Made by a program: the position numbers and the translations under genes. From positions 1 to 43,035 of the forward strand of contig JAITQD010000051.1 in assembly GCA_031289095.1 (NCBI GenBank): a stretch of 43,035 nucleotides of DNA, written 5' to 3'. Shown one piece after another: positions 26,786 through 35,139 of the stretch. How positions within the stretch are numbered: position 1 is the stretch's first letter; every line of letters begins with the position of its first letter. This DNA is from Azoarcus sp. GTDB taxonomy: Bacteria; Pseudomonadota; Gammaproteobacteria; Burkholderiales; Rhodocyclaceae. The notes beneath the pieces were generated by a model. That model had not been told where the DNA came from and did no database searches. It saw only the letters and a list, made by a program, of their open reading frames with translations.

Positions 26786-28582
26786 ATGTTCAGATTCATC
26801 GCCCGCCTGTTCCGCTTGCTGTGGCGCATCCTCGACGGTGCGCGCCGCGTCGTCCTCAACCTCATCCTGCTGATCGCGGCGATGGCGCTCATTGCCGCCC
26901 TGCTGCATCCCGGCCCGTCCGTGCCCGAAGGCGCAGCCCTGGTCGTGCGCCCAAGCGGCAGCCTGGTCGAGCAGAGCGCGACCGACCCCGCGTTCGCTGT
27001 CCTGTCCGGCGGACGCGAGGAAGAAAGTGTGCTGCCCGAACTGCTCGAAGCCGTGCGCGCCGCCCGTGACGATCCGCGCATCAAGCTGCTGGTGCTCGAA
27101 ACCGACGACCTCGAAGACAGCGGCCTTGCCAAGCTCGGCGAACTGCGCGCCGCCATTGCCGGATTCAAGGCCGCTGGCAAGCCGGTGCTGGCGCGCGGCG
27201 AGCGTTATTCCCAGGGTCAGTACTACCTCGCCTCCATCGCCGACGAAGTGCATCTCGCGCCCGACGGTTATGCGCTGCTGGCGGGTTTCGCACGCTATCC
27301 CACCTACTACGGCGGCGCGCTGGCGACGCTCGGCGTCAAGGTGCATATTTTCCGCGCGGGCGAATACAAATCCGCCGTCGAGCCTTTCACCCGCAACGAC
27401 ATGTCGGACGAAGACCGCCGCGCCACCCGCTCCTTGCTCGACAGCCTGTGGGGACAGCTCCGCGCCGACGTTCTGGCGGCGCGCAAACTCGACGCAGCCC
27501 GCTTCGACGGCTACATCCTCGGCTATCACGACATCCTCAAGGCCGCCGGAGGCGACAGCGCCAAGGCGGCACAGGACGGCGGTCTCGTCGATCGGCTATC
27601 CACCCGCCAACAATGGCGCGCCGCGGTCAAGGCTCGCCTCGGCGACAGCGGCGACAAGGATTTCACCCAGATCGACGCCAGGGACTACCTCGCCGCAGTG
27701 CGCCACGCGCGTCCCGATGCGCCTGCCCACATCGCCGTGCTGGTGGCTCAGGGCGCCATTGTCGATGGCGAACAGCCGCCTGGCGGCGTCGTTGGCGGCG
27801 ACAGCCTTGCCCGTCTGATCCGCGAGGCGCGTGAAGACGACCGGGTCAAGGCCGTCGTCATCCGCATCGACAGCCCCGGCGGCAGCGCCTGGGCTTCCGA
27901 GATCGTCCGCGCCGAACTCGAACTCACCCGGCAGGCTGGCAAGCCGGTGGTGGCCTCGATGAGTTCGGTGGCGGCATCCGGCGGCTACTGGATCGCCGCC
28001 GGAGCCGACGAAATTCTCGCCGAACCCACCACGATCACCGGTTCAATCGGCGTGTTCGGCATGTTTCCGGAATTCGCCGAACCGATGAAGCGCCTCGGGC
28101 TGACTGTCGATGGCGTCGCCACCGGCCCGTTCGCCGCCGCGCTCGATCCCCGTCTGCCGCTGTCCCCGCAGGCGGGCGCGGCCCTGCAATTGTCGACCGA
28201 ACACACTTACCGCCGCTTCCTCGCGCTCGTTGCCCAGGCGCGCAAAATGAAGCCGGAAGACGTCGACCGCGTCGCCCAGGGCCGGGTGTGGAGCGGCGCG
28301 GAAGCCGCCGAGCGCGGCCTCGTCGACCGTCTTGGCGGCCTCGACGCCGCGCTCGCTGCCGCCGCCGGGCGCGCCGGTCTGCACGATTACACGACCGTCT
28401 GGCCAACGCCGCAGCTCCCGCCCATGCGGCAGTTGCTGCAACAGATCCTCGCCTCCGGCGAGGCCGTCGCCCCGACCCCGGCCAGCCGCGTCGTCAACCG
28501 GTTTGCCGCCGATTTCAAAACCCTGGCGTCCTGGAACGACCCACGTCACATTTATGCGCATTGCCTGTGCGAAACGCCGTAG
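26786..28582 (+). CDS. sppA: Signal peptide peptidase SppA (67K type)
   Basis: A 598-residue inner-membrane serine protease of the long, tandem-domain type, which degrades signal peptides left after protein export. An N-terminal transmembrane helix (VVLNLILLIAAMALIAALL, about 22-40) anchors it. The catalytic pair uses both domains: K195 in the first (FRAGEYKSAVEPF) and S398 in the second (SVAASGGYWIA); these correspond to K209 and S409 of Escherichia coli. IDSPGGSAWAS and GSIGVFGMF are further family blocks. Ribosome site AAAAGGAA precedes the ATG. The hsdM gene starts 49 bases after the stop, so read-through into it is possible. Confidence 0.96.
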   Translation: MFRFIARLFRLLWRILDGARRVVLNLILLIAAMALIAALLHPGPSVPEGAALVVRPSGSLVEQSATDPAFAVLSGGREEESVLPELLEAVRAARDDPRIKLLVLETDDLEDSGLAKLGELRAAIAGFKAAGKPVLARGERYSQGQYYLASIADEVHLAPDGYALLAGFARYPTYYGGALATLGVKVHIFRAGEYKSAVEPFTRNDMSDEDRRATRSLLDSLWGQLRADVLAARKLDAARFDGYILGYHDILKAAGGDSAKAAQDGGLVDRLSTRQQWRAAVKARLGDSGDKDFTQIDARDYLAAVRHARPDAPAHIAVLVAQGAIVDGEQPPGGVVGGDSLARLIREAREDDRVKAVVIRIDSPGGSAWASEIVRAELELTRQAGKPVVASMSSVAASGGYWIAAGADEILAEPTTITGSIGVFGMFPEFAEPMKRLGLTVDGVATGPFAAALDPRLPLSPQAGAALQLSTEHTYRRFLALVAQARKMKPEDVDRVAQGRVWSGAEAAERGLVDRLGGLDAALAAAAGRAGLHDYTTVWPTPQLPPMRQLLQQILASGEAVAPTPASRVVNRFAADFKTLASWNDPRHIYAHCLCETP

Positions 28583-28631
28583 GGCGTGCGCTGGGGGTGT
28601 CCATGCAGATGAACGACTGAAGGTCTCGACT

Positions 28632-30209
28632 GTGAACAGCAAGGAAGCCGAGCGGGCCGGACTCCACAAGACCCTCTGGCGCATCGCCAACGACCTGCGC
28701 GGCAGCGTGGATGGGTGGGACTTCAAAACCTACGTGCTCGGGATGCTGTTCTACCGCTTCATTTCGGAAAACTTGGCCGCTTATCTGAACGAGCAGGAGC
28801 GCCGCGCGGGCGATGCGGGTTTCGACTACGCCGCTTTGGACGACGCCGATGCGCTGCCGGGCCGCAGTGTGGCCATCGACGAAAAGGGGTTTTACATACT
28901 GCCTTCGCAACTGTTCGCCAACGTCCGCGAGCGCGCCCGGCACGATGCAAACCTCAACGAAACCCTTTCCCGCGCCTTCAGGGACATCGAAGGCTCGGCC
29001 ATCGGTGCGGACTCCGGAGATGATCTCAAGGGGCTGTTCGACGACCTCGACGTCAACAGCAGCAAGCTCGGCCCCACGGTCGCCAGGCGCAACGAAAAAC
29101 TGGTCAAACTGCTGGAGGCCATTGGCGATCTGCCCCTGGGTGACGAATCCCGCGCCTTCGCCGACAATACCATCGACCTGTTCGGCGACGCCTACGAATA
29201 TCTGATGCAGATGTACGCCTCCACCGCAGGCAAATCCGGCGGCGAGTTCTACACCCCGCAGGAAGTCTCCGAACTCCTGGCCCGCATCGCGGTGGCTGGC
29301 AAAACCGAAATCGACAAAGTCTATGACCCGGCCTGCGGCTCCGGCTCTCTCCTGCTCAAGTTTGCCAAAGTGCTCGGCCACGACAAGGTGCGCCGGGGTT
29401 TCTTCGGACAGGAAATCAACCTCACCACCTACAACCTGTGCCGGATCAACATGTTCCTGCACGACGTGAATTACGAAAAGTTCAACATCGCCCACGGCGA
29501 CACGCTCACTGACCCCGCGCACTGGGATGACGAACCGTTCGAGGCCATCGTTTCCAATCCGCCGTACTCAATCCGTTGGGACGGCGACGCCAACCCGCTG
29601 CTCATCAACGACCCGCGTTTCGCGCCAGCGGGCGTGCTGGCGCCCAAAAGCAAGGCCGATCTCGCTTTCACCCTGCACATCCTCAGTTGGCTGGCGGTGA
29701 ATGGCACGGCGGTCATCGTCGAATTTCCCGGCGTGCTCTATCGCGGCGGCGCGGAGCAAAAAATCCGCCAATACCTGATCGGCAACAACTACGTGGATGC
29801 CGTCATCCAGTTGCCGCCCGATCTGTTCTTCGGCACCGCGATCGCTACCTGCGTCATCGTTCTCAAAAAATCCAGGTGCGACAACGCCACGCTATTCATC
29901 GACGCCTCGACCGAATTCGTGCGCAGCGGCAACAAGAACAAGCTCACTGAAACCAACCGGCAGAAGATTCTCGACGCCTACATCACCCGCGCCGATGTCG
30001 AACATTTCGCCAAACTGGTGGAAAACGCCGATATCGCAGCCAATGGCTACAACATTGCGGTGTCGTCGTATGTGGAGCAGGCGGACACCCGTGAGGCGGT
30101 CGACATCCAGGCACTCAACGCCGAGATCGCCCGCATCGTGACGCGGCAGGCGGAACTGCGAACGCGGATCGACGCCATCGTGGCTGATTTGGAGGGGGAA
30201 GCGACGTGA
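28632..30209 (+). CDS. hsdM: Type I restriction-modification system, DNA methyltransferase subunit HsdM
   Basis: A 525-residue N6-adenine methyltransferase subunit of a type I system. It carries the N-terminal helical domain (LHKTLWRIANDLRGSVDGWDFKTYVLGMLFYRF), motif I for SAM binding (D232-PACGSGS) and the catalytic motif IV NPPY (309-312), with FYTPQEVSELLARI and GFFGQEINLTTYNLCRINM between. All motifs look intact, so it should be active with its HsdS. The GTG start at 28632 fits the typical MNSKEAERAxLHKT start and has AAGG eight bases upstream; the frame is open far upstream into sppA. hsdS overlaps by four bases (GTGA). No hsdR gene lies on either side in the window. Confidence 0.96.
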   Translation: MNSKEAERAGLHKTLWRIANDLRGSVDGWDFKTYVLGMLFYRFISENLAAYLNEQERRAGDAGFDYAALDDADALPGRSVAIDEKGFYILPSQLFANVRERARHDANLNETLSRAFRDIEGSAIGADSGDDLKGLFDDLDVNSSKLGPTVARRNEKLVKLLEAIGDLPLGDESRAFADNTIDLFGDAYEYLMQMYASTAGKSGGEFYTPQEVSELLARIAVAGKTEIDKVYDPACGSGSLLLKFAKVLGHDKVRRGFFGQEINLTTYNLCRINMFLHDVNYEKFNIAHGDTLTDPAHWDDEPFEAIVSNPPYSIRWDGDANPLLINDPRFAPAGVLAPKSKADLAFTLHILSWLAVNGTAVIVEFPGVLYRGGAEQKIRQYLIGNNYVDAVIQLPPDLFFGTAIATCVIVLKKSRCDNATLFIDASTEFVRSGNKNKLTETNRQKILDAYITRADVEHFAKLVENADIAANGYNIAVSSYVEQADTREAVDIQALNAEIARIVTRQAELRTRIDAIVADLEGEAT

Positions 30210-31504
30210 GCCGGATTGACGATCTCATTGCCGAGCTTTGTCCGGAGGGGGTGGTGTTCAGGGCGCTTGGAGACATCGCGGAACTGGTTCGCGGCAACGG
30301 AATGCCCAAATCGGATTTCACGGAATCCGGCATTGGTTGCATTCATTACGGGCAGATTTACACGCACTACGGTATTTGGGCGACCGAAACACTTTCGTTC
30401 GTCGCGCCTGAAACCGCTGCACTGCTCGCCAAGGTTGAACCGGGCGACCTGATCGTTACCAACACCAGCGAGAACCTTGAGGATGTGTGCAAGGCGGTCG
30501 CTTGGCTTGGCGAATCGCAAATTGTCACGGGAGGCCACACGACTGTTATCAGACACCAGCAAGACGCCAGATTTTTGTCCTACTATTTTTGCACACCAGC
30601 GTTCTTCGCGCAGAAGCAGAAATACGCGACAGGCACGAAAGTCATTGATGTTTCCACCAAAAGCCTTGCGAAAGTGATTATTCCTGTTCCTCCTCTCGAA
30701 ATCCAGCGCGAAATCGTGAAAGTGCTTGATACTTTTACGGAACTGGATGTGAATGCAGAACTGGAGGCGCGCCGGCAGCAGTACAGGTACTACCGCGACG
30801 CGCTGTTCACGTTCGGCGAGCAAAACAAACAAACAAACAAACAAACAAACAAACAAACAAACAAACAAACAAACAAACAAACAAACAAACAAACAAACGA
30901 TTATACCATAAGACGGACGACCTTGGGTGAAATAGGCAGATTCATACGCGGACGGCGATTCACGAAAACCGATTTCGCTGCCGACGGAATTGGCTGCATC
31001 CATTACGGTGAAATCTACACACATTATGGCGCATCCGCGAGATCCGTCATTTCGCGCGTGCGATCCGATCTTGCTCCGGCGCTGCGCTATGCACAGCCAG
31101 GCGATGTGGTAATCGCGGCGGTTGGCGAAACCGTTGAGGACGTTTGCAAAGCCGTCGCATGGCTGGGTGACGAGGAAGTAGCCATTCACGATGATTGTTT
31201 CGCGTTTCGTCACGCCATGAACCCCAAATTCGTGTCTTACTACTTTCAGAGCGCTGCGTTTCATGCCGAGAAGAACAAGTTCGTGTCGCGGGCAAAGCTC
31301 AAGCGCATGTCAATGGAGAGCCTGAGCAGGCTCCACATTCCCGTTCCGCCGCCAGAAGAACAAGCCCGTATCGTCTCCATCCTCGACAAGCTTGATGCGC
31401 TGATAAATGACCTGTCTTCCGGTCTGCCCGCCGAAATCGCCGCCCGCCGCAGGCAATACGAGTATTACCGGGACAGGTTGCTCACGTTCAAGGAAGCAGC
31501 GTAA
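30206..31504 (+). CDS. hsdS: Type I restriction-modification specificity subunit HsdS with in-frame AAAC repeat tract
   Basis: A 432-residue specificity subunit that directs HsdM to a two-part DNA target. It has two target-recognition domains (about 15-165 and 240-385), each followed by a conserved dimer-helix region (PPLEIQREIVKVLD...RRQQYRYYRDALF and PPEEQARIVSILDKLD...RRRQYEYYRDRLL). Both domains share GIGCIHYG, IYTHYG and EDVCKAVAWLG, so they are related to each other. Between them, residues 208-231 are six copies of KQTN encoded by 19 AAAC units. In the present length the frame is open to the end, so the gene is in the full-length state. Strong ribosome site GGAGGGGG before the GTG start, coupled to hsdM. 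Frame changes would end translation just after the repeat (about 233 or 242 residues). Confidence 0.95.
   Translation: MSRIDDLIAELCPEGVVFRALGDIAELVRGNGMPKSDFTESGIGCIHYGQIYTHYGIWATETLSFVAPETAALLAKVEPGDLIVTNTSENLEDVCKAVAWLGESQIVTGGHTTVIRHQQDARFLSYYFCTPAFFAQKQKYATGTKVIDVSTKSLAKVIIPVPPLEIQREIVKVLDTFTELDVNAELEARRQQYRYYRDALFTFGEQNKQTNKQTNKQTNKQTNKQTNKQTNDYTIRRTTLGEIGRFIRGRRFTKTDFAADGIGCIHYGEIYTHYGASARSVISRVRSDLAPALRYAQPGDVVIAAVGETVEDVCKAVAWLGDEEVAIHDDCFAFRHAMNPKFVSYYFQSAAFHAEKNKFVSRAKLKRMSMESLSRLHIPVPPPEEQARIVSILDKLDALINDLSSGLPAEIAARRRQYEYYRDRLLTFKEAA
30823..30898 (+). repeat. Tetranucleotide repeat (AAAC)19 inside hsdS
   Basis: Nineteen perfect, uninterrupted AAAC units, 76 bases. Four-base units in a coding region are typical contingency loci that gain or lose units by slipped-strand mispairing. 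One unit more puts a TGA at 30928-30930 in frame; one unit less puts a TAA at 30909-30911 in frame. Three units equal 12 bases, which keeps the frame and adds or removes one KQTN. Confidence 0.98.
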
Positions 31505-31580
31505 GCAGGCGGTTATCTGGCATCGCCGCCGTCTGCTGGCATGTATGCCGTCTGATTTTCAAGAAATCGCGCGCTTTGTT

Positions 31581-31620
31581 TTACTCAACCAATTGAGTAA
31601 AATCACTCAATATGTTGAGT
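31581..31620. promoter_or_regulatory. Two tandem dyads, TTACTCAA/TTGAGTAA type
   Basis: First dyad: TTACTCAA-CCAA-TTGAGTAA (31581-31600), perfect. Second: ACTCAA-TATG-TTGAGT (31605-31620), perfect. Their centres are 22 bases apart, about two helical turns, so a dimeric regulator could bind both on one face of the DNA. They lie in the 189-base gap between hsdS and the M23 peptidase gene. Confidence 0.6.
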
Positions 31621-31693
31621 ACAAAGAAACAGGCGGTGCTGTGCAAACTCGCCGCGTTCTTCGAGCGGTATTTCGGGCTGTGGGTTGAATCCG

Positions 31694-32539
31694 GTGAAAA
31701 AAATCCTTCGCCTCCTGGCTTGCCTGTTCCTTTGCCCGCTCGTCATGGCCCAGACGCCCGATGCCGGCGAATATCCGCTTCGGGTCGAACAGAGCAAAAT
31801 CCCGTCCGGCGTCCGCCTCAGCGTCGTCAATGACGGCCCGGCGACGATGACCGTTTTCTTCCGGCTGGACGGGGATAACGCCCAGACAGATCGGGATACG
31901 CCACTGACGGTCGTCGTCGCGCCGCATTCCAGCCGGGATCTCGTGCAGGTGTCGCCGCGTCGGCGCCTGGATCGCTTCCGCTTCGATTACAGCCATTCTT
32001 CCATCGCTGGCGACGCCTTCGCGCCTCCCGACAAGAATCATCATTACCGGCTGCCTTTCCAGAAAGGCGTCAAGGCGCGTATCGGCCAGGAGCCTGGCGG
32101 CGTGCTCATCACCCACAATGGCCCCCACAACCGCCATGCCGTCGATTTCGGCGTTCCGGAAGGGACGCTCGTGACCGCTGCGCGCGCTGGAACCGTGATC
32201 GAAGTGAAGGATGGCTTCACCGAGGGCCGTTTCGATCCGGCGCTCGACGACCGCGCCAATCGCGTCGTCGTCATCCATGCCGACCGCAGTGTCGGGCATT
32301 ACCTGCATCTCGCGCCACGACGTGTGCTGGTGCGGCCCGGGCAGCAGGTGCGCGTTGGCGAGGCGCTTGCCTACTCCGGCAACACCGGTTACAGCAGCGG
32401 CCCCCACCTGCATTTCGATGTGCGCCGGGCGGTGGCTGAACCGGGGACGGTGATGCACCAGTCGGTGCCGGTGGATTTTTACGATGCAGCGGGCAAAAAG
32501 ATCGTGCTCAAGGCAGGCGAGTGGATCGAGGCGGATTGA
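31694..32539 (+). CDS. M23 family metallopeptidase (LytM-like), exported
   Basis: About 281 residues. A signal peptide (KKILRLLACLFLCPLVMA) directs it to the periplasm. An N-terminal beta-rich domain (about 25-115) precedes a LytM/M23 peptidase domain (about 125-245) with HNRHAVDFGVPEGT (metal-binding D151), GHYLHL (H205) and the closing HLHF motif (238-241), as in zinc-dependent peptidoglycan endopeptidases. The first histidine ligand is in the HNRHAVD variant rather than HxxxD, so which histidine binds zinc is uncertain. GTG at 31694 gives a clean signal peptide; a TTG three codons upstream (31685) is possible. It may hydrolyse peptidoglycan cross-links or act as an amidase activator. Confidence 0.85.
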   Translation: MKKILRLLACLFLCPLVMAQTPDAGEYPLRVEQSKIPSGVRLSVVNDGPATMTVFFRLDGDNAQTDRDTPLTVVVAPHSSRDLVQVSPRRRLDRFRFDYSHSSIAGDAFAPPDKNHHYRLPFQKGVKARIGQEPGGVLITHNGPHNRHAVDFGVPEGTLVTAARAGTVIEVKDGFTEGRFDPALDDRANRVVVIHADRSVGHYLHLAPRRVLVRPGQQVRVGEALAYSGNTGYSSGPHLHFDVRRAVAEPGTVMHQSVPVDFYDAAGKKIVLKAGEWIEAD

Positions 32540-32610
32540 GGGATCGCTTCGCTACGTTCGTAATGACGCGCGGAACGCGGGTACATGCAGCCATGATGCA
32601 GAAGGGCCGA

Positions 32611-34659
32611 TCAGGCGCGCAGCAGCCCTTCACGTCCGCCGAGCCAGCGCGCAAGCAGCCTGTCCACCGCCTCCGGCGCGTTGGCGAGCAGTTCTTCCGC
32701 CACTTGCCGCGCGGGGTCGATCATGGCGGCGTCGGCTTCGAGATCGGCATAGCGCAGCAGCGGCAGACCGCTCTGGCGCGCACCGACGAACTCGCCGGGG
32801 CCACGGATGTGCAAATCCTCGCGGGCGATGGCAAAACCGTCGCTTTGCTCATAGATGACCTTCAGGCGCGCGCGCGCCGTCTCCGACAGGGGGCGCGCAT
32901 ACATCAGCACACAGCTCGATTGCGCCGCGCCACGCCCGACCCGTCCACGTAGCTGGTGCAACTGGGCAAGACCAAAACGTTCGGCATGCTCGATTACCAT
33001 CAGGCTGGCGCGCGGCACGTCCACCCCGACCTCGATCACCGTTGTCGCCACCAGCACGTGCAGGTCGCCCGCGGCAAAGGCGGCCATCGTCGCCGCTTTT
33101 TCCTCGCCCTTGAGACGGCCATGGAGTAAACCGATGCGCAATGCTGGCAAGGCCGCTTTCAGGGTCTCCCAGGTTTCCAGCGCGGTTTGCAATTGCAAGG
33201 CTTCCGATTCCTCGATCAGCGGACACACCCAGTATGCCTGCCGCCCTTCGAGGCAAGCCGCCTTCAGGCGGGCGACGATTTCCTCGCGGCGCGCATCGGA
33301 CACCAGCCGGGTGCGGATCGGCGTGCGCCCCGGCGGCAGTTCGTCGAGCACCGAGACGTCGAGATCGGCGTAATGAGTCATCGCCAGCGTGCGCGGGATC
33401 GGCGTCGCCGACATCATCAGCATGTGGGGACGCAGTCCGGCAATGCCTTTTTCGCGCAGGGCCAGACGCTGGCGCACGCCAAAACGATGTTGTTCGTCGA
33501 TGACCGCCAATGCTAGGCGAGGCAGGTCGACCGGGTCTTCGATCAGGGCGTGGGTGCCGACCGCGAGCAGACATTCTCCGCTGCGCAGACGGGCGAGTTC
33601 GGCGTCGCGCGCGCGCTTTCTGCGTCCGCCCGCGAGCCAGGCGACGTCGACGCCGAGCGGCGCGAGCCAGTCGACGAGTTTGTGGTAATGCTGCCCGGCG
33701 AGGATTTCGGTAGGCGCCATCAGCGCCGCCTGCCAGCCGTTTTCTGCCGCCCGCAGCATGGCGCAAGCAGCGACGACGGTTTTGCCGCTGCCGACGTCGC
33801 CCTGCAACAACCGTTGCATCGGGTGGGAGGCGGCGAGATCGGCGGCGATTTCCGCCACCGCCCGGTGCTGCGCCGCAGTGAGGCTGAACGGCAGGCGTTC
33901 GCGCAGGAGGGCGTCGGTGAGAGTTCCCTGTGGCGGCAGGCTCACCGCCCCGTGAGCGCGGCGTGCGTTGTAGGCGCGGCGCAACGACAGTTGCTGGACG
34001 AGCAGTTCCTCGAACTTGATTCTGCGCCAGGCGGGATGTTCGCGTCCTGCAAGCAAACGCGCCCCGGCGTCGGGCGGCGGATGGTGCAGGCAGCGAACCG
34101 CCGTGGCGAAATCGGGCAAATCCAGACGGCGGCAAATGTCAGCGGGCAGGGCATCGTCCAGCGTCGTATTCGCCAGCGCAAAATCCACCAGCGCGCGCAA
34201 ATTCGACTGGGAAAGCCCCGCCGTGGTCGGGTAAACCGGCGTCAACGCCTGGGGTAGCGGCTCGCCTTCCTCCACCGGACGCAAGCGCGGATGCACCATC
34301 TCGACCCCGAAAAAACCGCCGCGCACCTCGCCGAACAGCCGGACGCGCCTGCCGGGCGGCAGTTGCTTTTGCAGCGAGGGATAAAAGTTGATCCAGCGTG
34401 CGCCAATCTCGTCGCCGTCGGCATCGCGCAGGCAGGCAAGCAACTGGCGACGGGGCCGGGCAATCTCGCAGGAAATCACCTCCGCCTCGATTTGCACGGT
34501 TTCGCCGGGCAAGGCCTGCGCGATCGGGGTCAGGCGGGTTTCGTCCTCGTAGCGCAGGGGCAGGTGAACAACAAGGTCTTCTGGCCGCTGGATGTCGAGC
34601 TTGGCCAGCAATCCCGCCAGCCGGCTCCCCTTGGCCGGCCAGTCGCGCGCCGCGTTCAC
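32611..34659 (-). CDS. recG: ATP-dependent DNA helicase RecG
   Basis: A 682-residue helicase (693 in Escherichia coli) that remodels stalled replication forks and branched DNA. The N-terminal wedge domain includes VVHLPLRYEDETRL; Walker A is GDVGSGKT (287-294), the DEAD-type box is DEQH (388-391, IDEQHRFGVRQR), followed by MMSATPIPRTLAMT, TTVIEVGVDVPRA and QLRGRVGRG. The C-terminal TRG region (GEFVGARQSGLPLLRYADL) is present. The GTG at 34659 is the best start: upstream codons overlap ridA and show no similarity. It is 28 bases downstream of the ridA stop, probably in the same transcript. Confidence 0.95.
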   Translation of the reverse strand: MNAARDWPAKGSRLAGLLAKLDIQRPEDLVVHLPLRYEDETRLTPIAQALPGETVQIEAEVISCEIARPRRQLLACLRDADGDEIGARWINFYPSLQKQLPPGRRVRLFGEVRGGFFGVEMVHPRLRPVEEGEPLPQALTPVYPTTAGLSQSNLRALVDFALANTTLDDALPADICRRLDLPDFATAVRCLHHPPPDAGARLLAGREHPAWRRIKFEELLVQQLSLRRAYNARRAHGAVSLPPQGTLTDALLRERLPFSLTAAQHRAVAEIAADLAASHPMQRLLQGDVGSGKTVVAACAMLRAAENGWQAALMAPTEILAGQHYHKLVDWLAPLGVDVAWLAGGRRKRARDAELARLRSGECLLAVGTHALIEDPVDLPRLALAVIDEQHRFGVRQRLALREKGIAGLRPHMLMMSATPIPRTLAMTHYADLDVSVLDELPPGRTPIRTRLVSDARREEIVARLKAACLEGRQAYWVCPLIEESEALQLQTALETWETLKAALPALRIGLLHGRLKGEEKAATMAAFAAGDLHVLVATTVIEVGVDVPRASLMVIEHAERFGLAQLHQLRGRVGRGAAQSSCVLMYARPLSETARARLKVIYEQSDGFAIAREDLHIRGPGEFVGARQSGLPLLRYADLEADAAMIDPARQVAEELLANAPEAVDRLLARWLGGREGLLRA

Positions 34660-34687
34660 CTTGACCGCGTTCCTGCGCCCGCCGGCG

Positions 34688-35068
34688 TCAACCTGTAACG
34701 ACGATGGCGTCGGCCTCGACCAGCGCGCCCTTTGGCAATTCCTTGACGCCGACCGCTGCGCGGGCCGGGTAAGGCTCGGCAAAATAACGCGCCATGATTT
34801 CATTGACCTTGGCGAAGTTGCCCAGGTCGGTGAGATAGACAGTCACCCGCACGGTCTGCGCAAGCGAACCGCCGGCAGCCTCGACCACCGCCTTCAGGTT
34901 CTCGAACACGCGGACGGTCTGTGCCTCGAAGCCTTTCATCAATTGCCCGCTTTTTGGCTCCAGGCCGATCTGGCCCGAACAATAAACAGTATTGCCGACT
35001 TTCACGGCCTGTGAATAAGTGCCGATGGCAGCGGGGGCGGCGGGCGTGGAAACGATCTTGCGGCTCAT
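34688..35068 (-). CDS. ridA: RidA family reactive intermediate/imine deaminase
   Basis: A 126-residue RidA protein, a homotrimer that hydrolyses reactive enamines and imines made by PLP enzymes. Typical features are the start [31 protein letters not shown], the loop [18 protein letters not shown], the substrate-carboxylate arginine R103 (YPARAAVGV) and E118 near the end (LVEADAIVV). It lies between fliW and recG in the same direction. A strong terminator separates it from fliW, so it needs its own promoter or read-through; no convincing promoter was found in the 27 bases left. Confidence 0.94.
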   Translation of the reverse strand: MSRKIVSTPAAPAAIGTYSQAVKVGNTVYCSGQIGLEPKSGQLMKGFEAQTVRVFENLKAVVEAAGGSLAQTVRVTVYLTDLGNFAKVNEIMARYFAEPYPARAAVGVKELPKGALVEADAIVVTG

Positions 35069-35095
35069 GCTTGAATTCCGGAAAAAGGAACGAAA

Positions 35096-35119
35096 AAGGG
35101 CGCGGATTGCCGCGCCCTT
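35096..35119 (-). terminator. Intrinsic terminator after fliW
   Basis: AAGGGCGCGG - CAAT - CCGCGCCCTT on the minus strand, a perfect ten-pair stem followed by TTTCGTTCCTTTTT. It lies 20 bases after the fliW stop codon. Confidence 0.92.
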
Positions 35120-35139
35120 CGCATGATATACGCGCGCTT

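Noticed and set aside
30823-30898. AAAC tract as a CRISPR-like or assembly artefact
   Set aside because: Units are four bases without spacers, so not CRISPR. The tract is in frame in an otherwise intact hsdS and sits at the inter-domain linker, which argues against artefact, although the exact unit number could be affected by sequencing.
30047-31264. 405-codon open frame on the minus strand with a VCLF repeat
   Set aside because: It is the antisense reading of the AAAC tract and of hsdM-hsdS; the sense genes have clear domains.
31504-31693. Small gene starting at the ATG at 31612
   Set aside because: The frame overlaps the start of the peptidase gene and has no recognisable similarity after the first 20 codons; mentioned only as a possible remnant.
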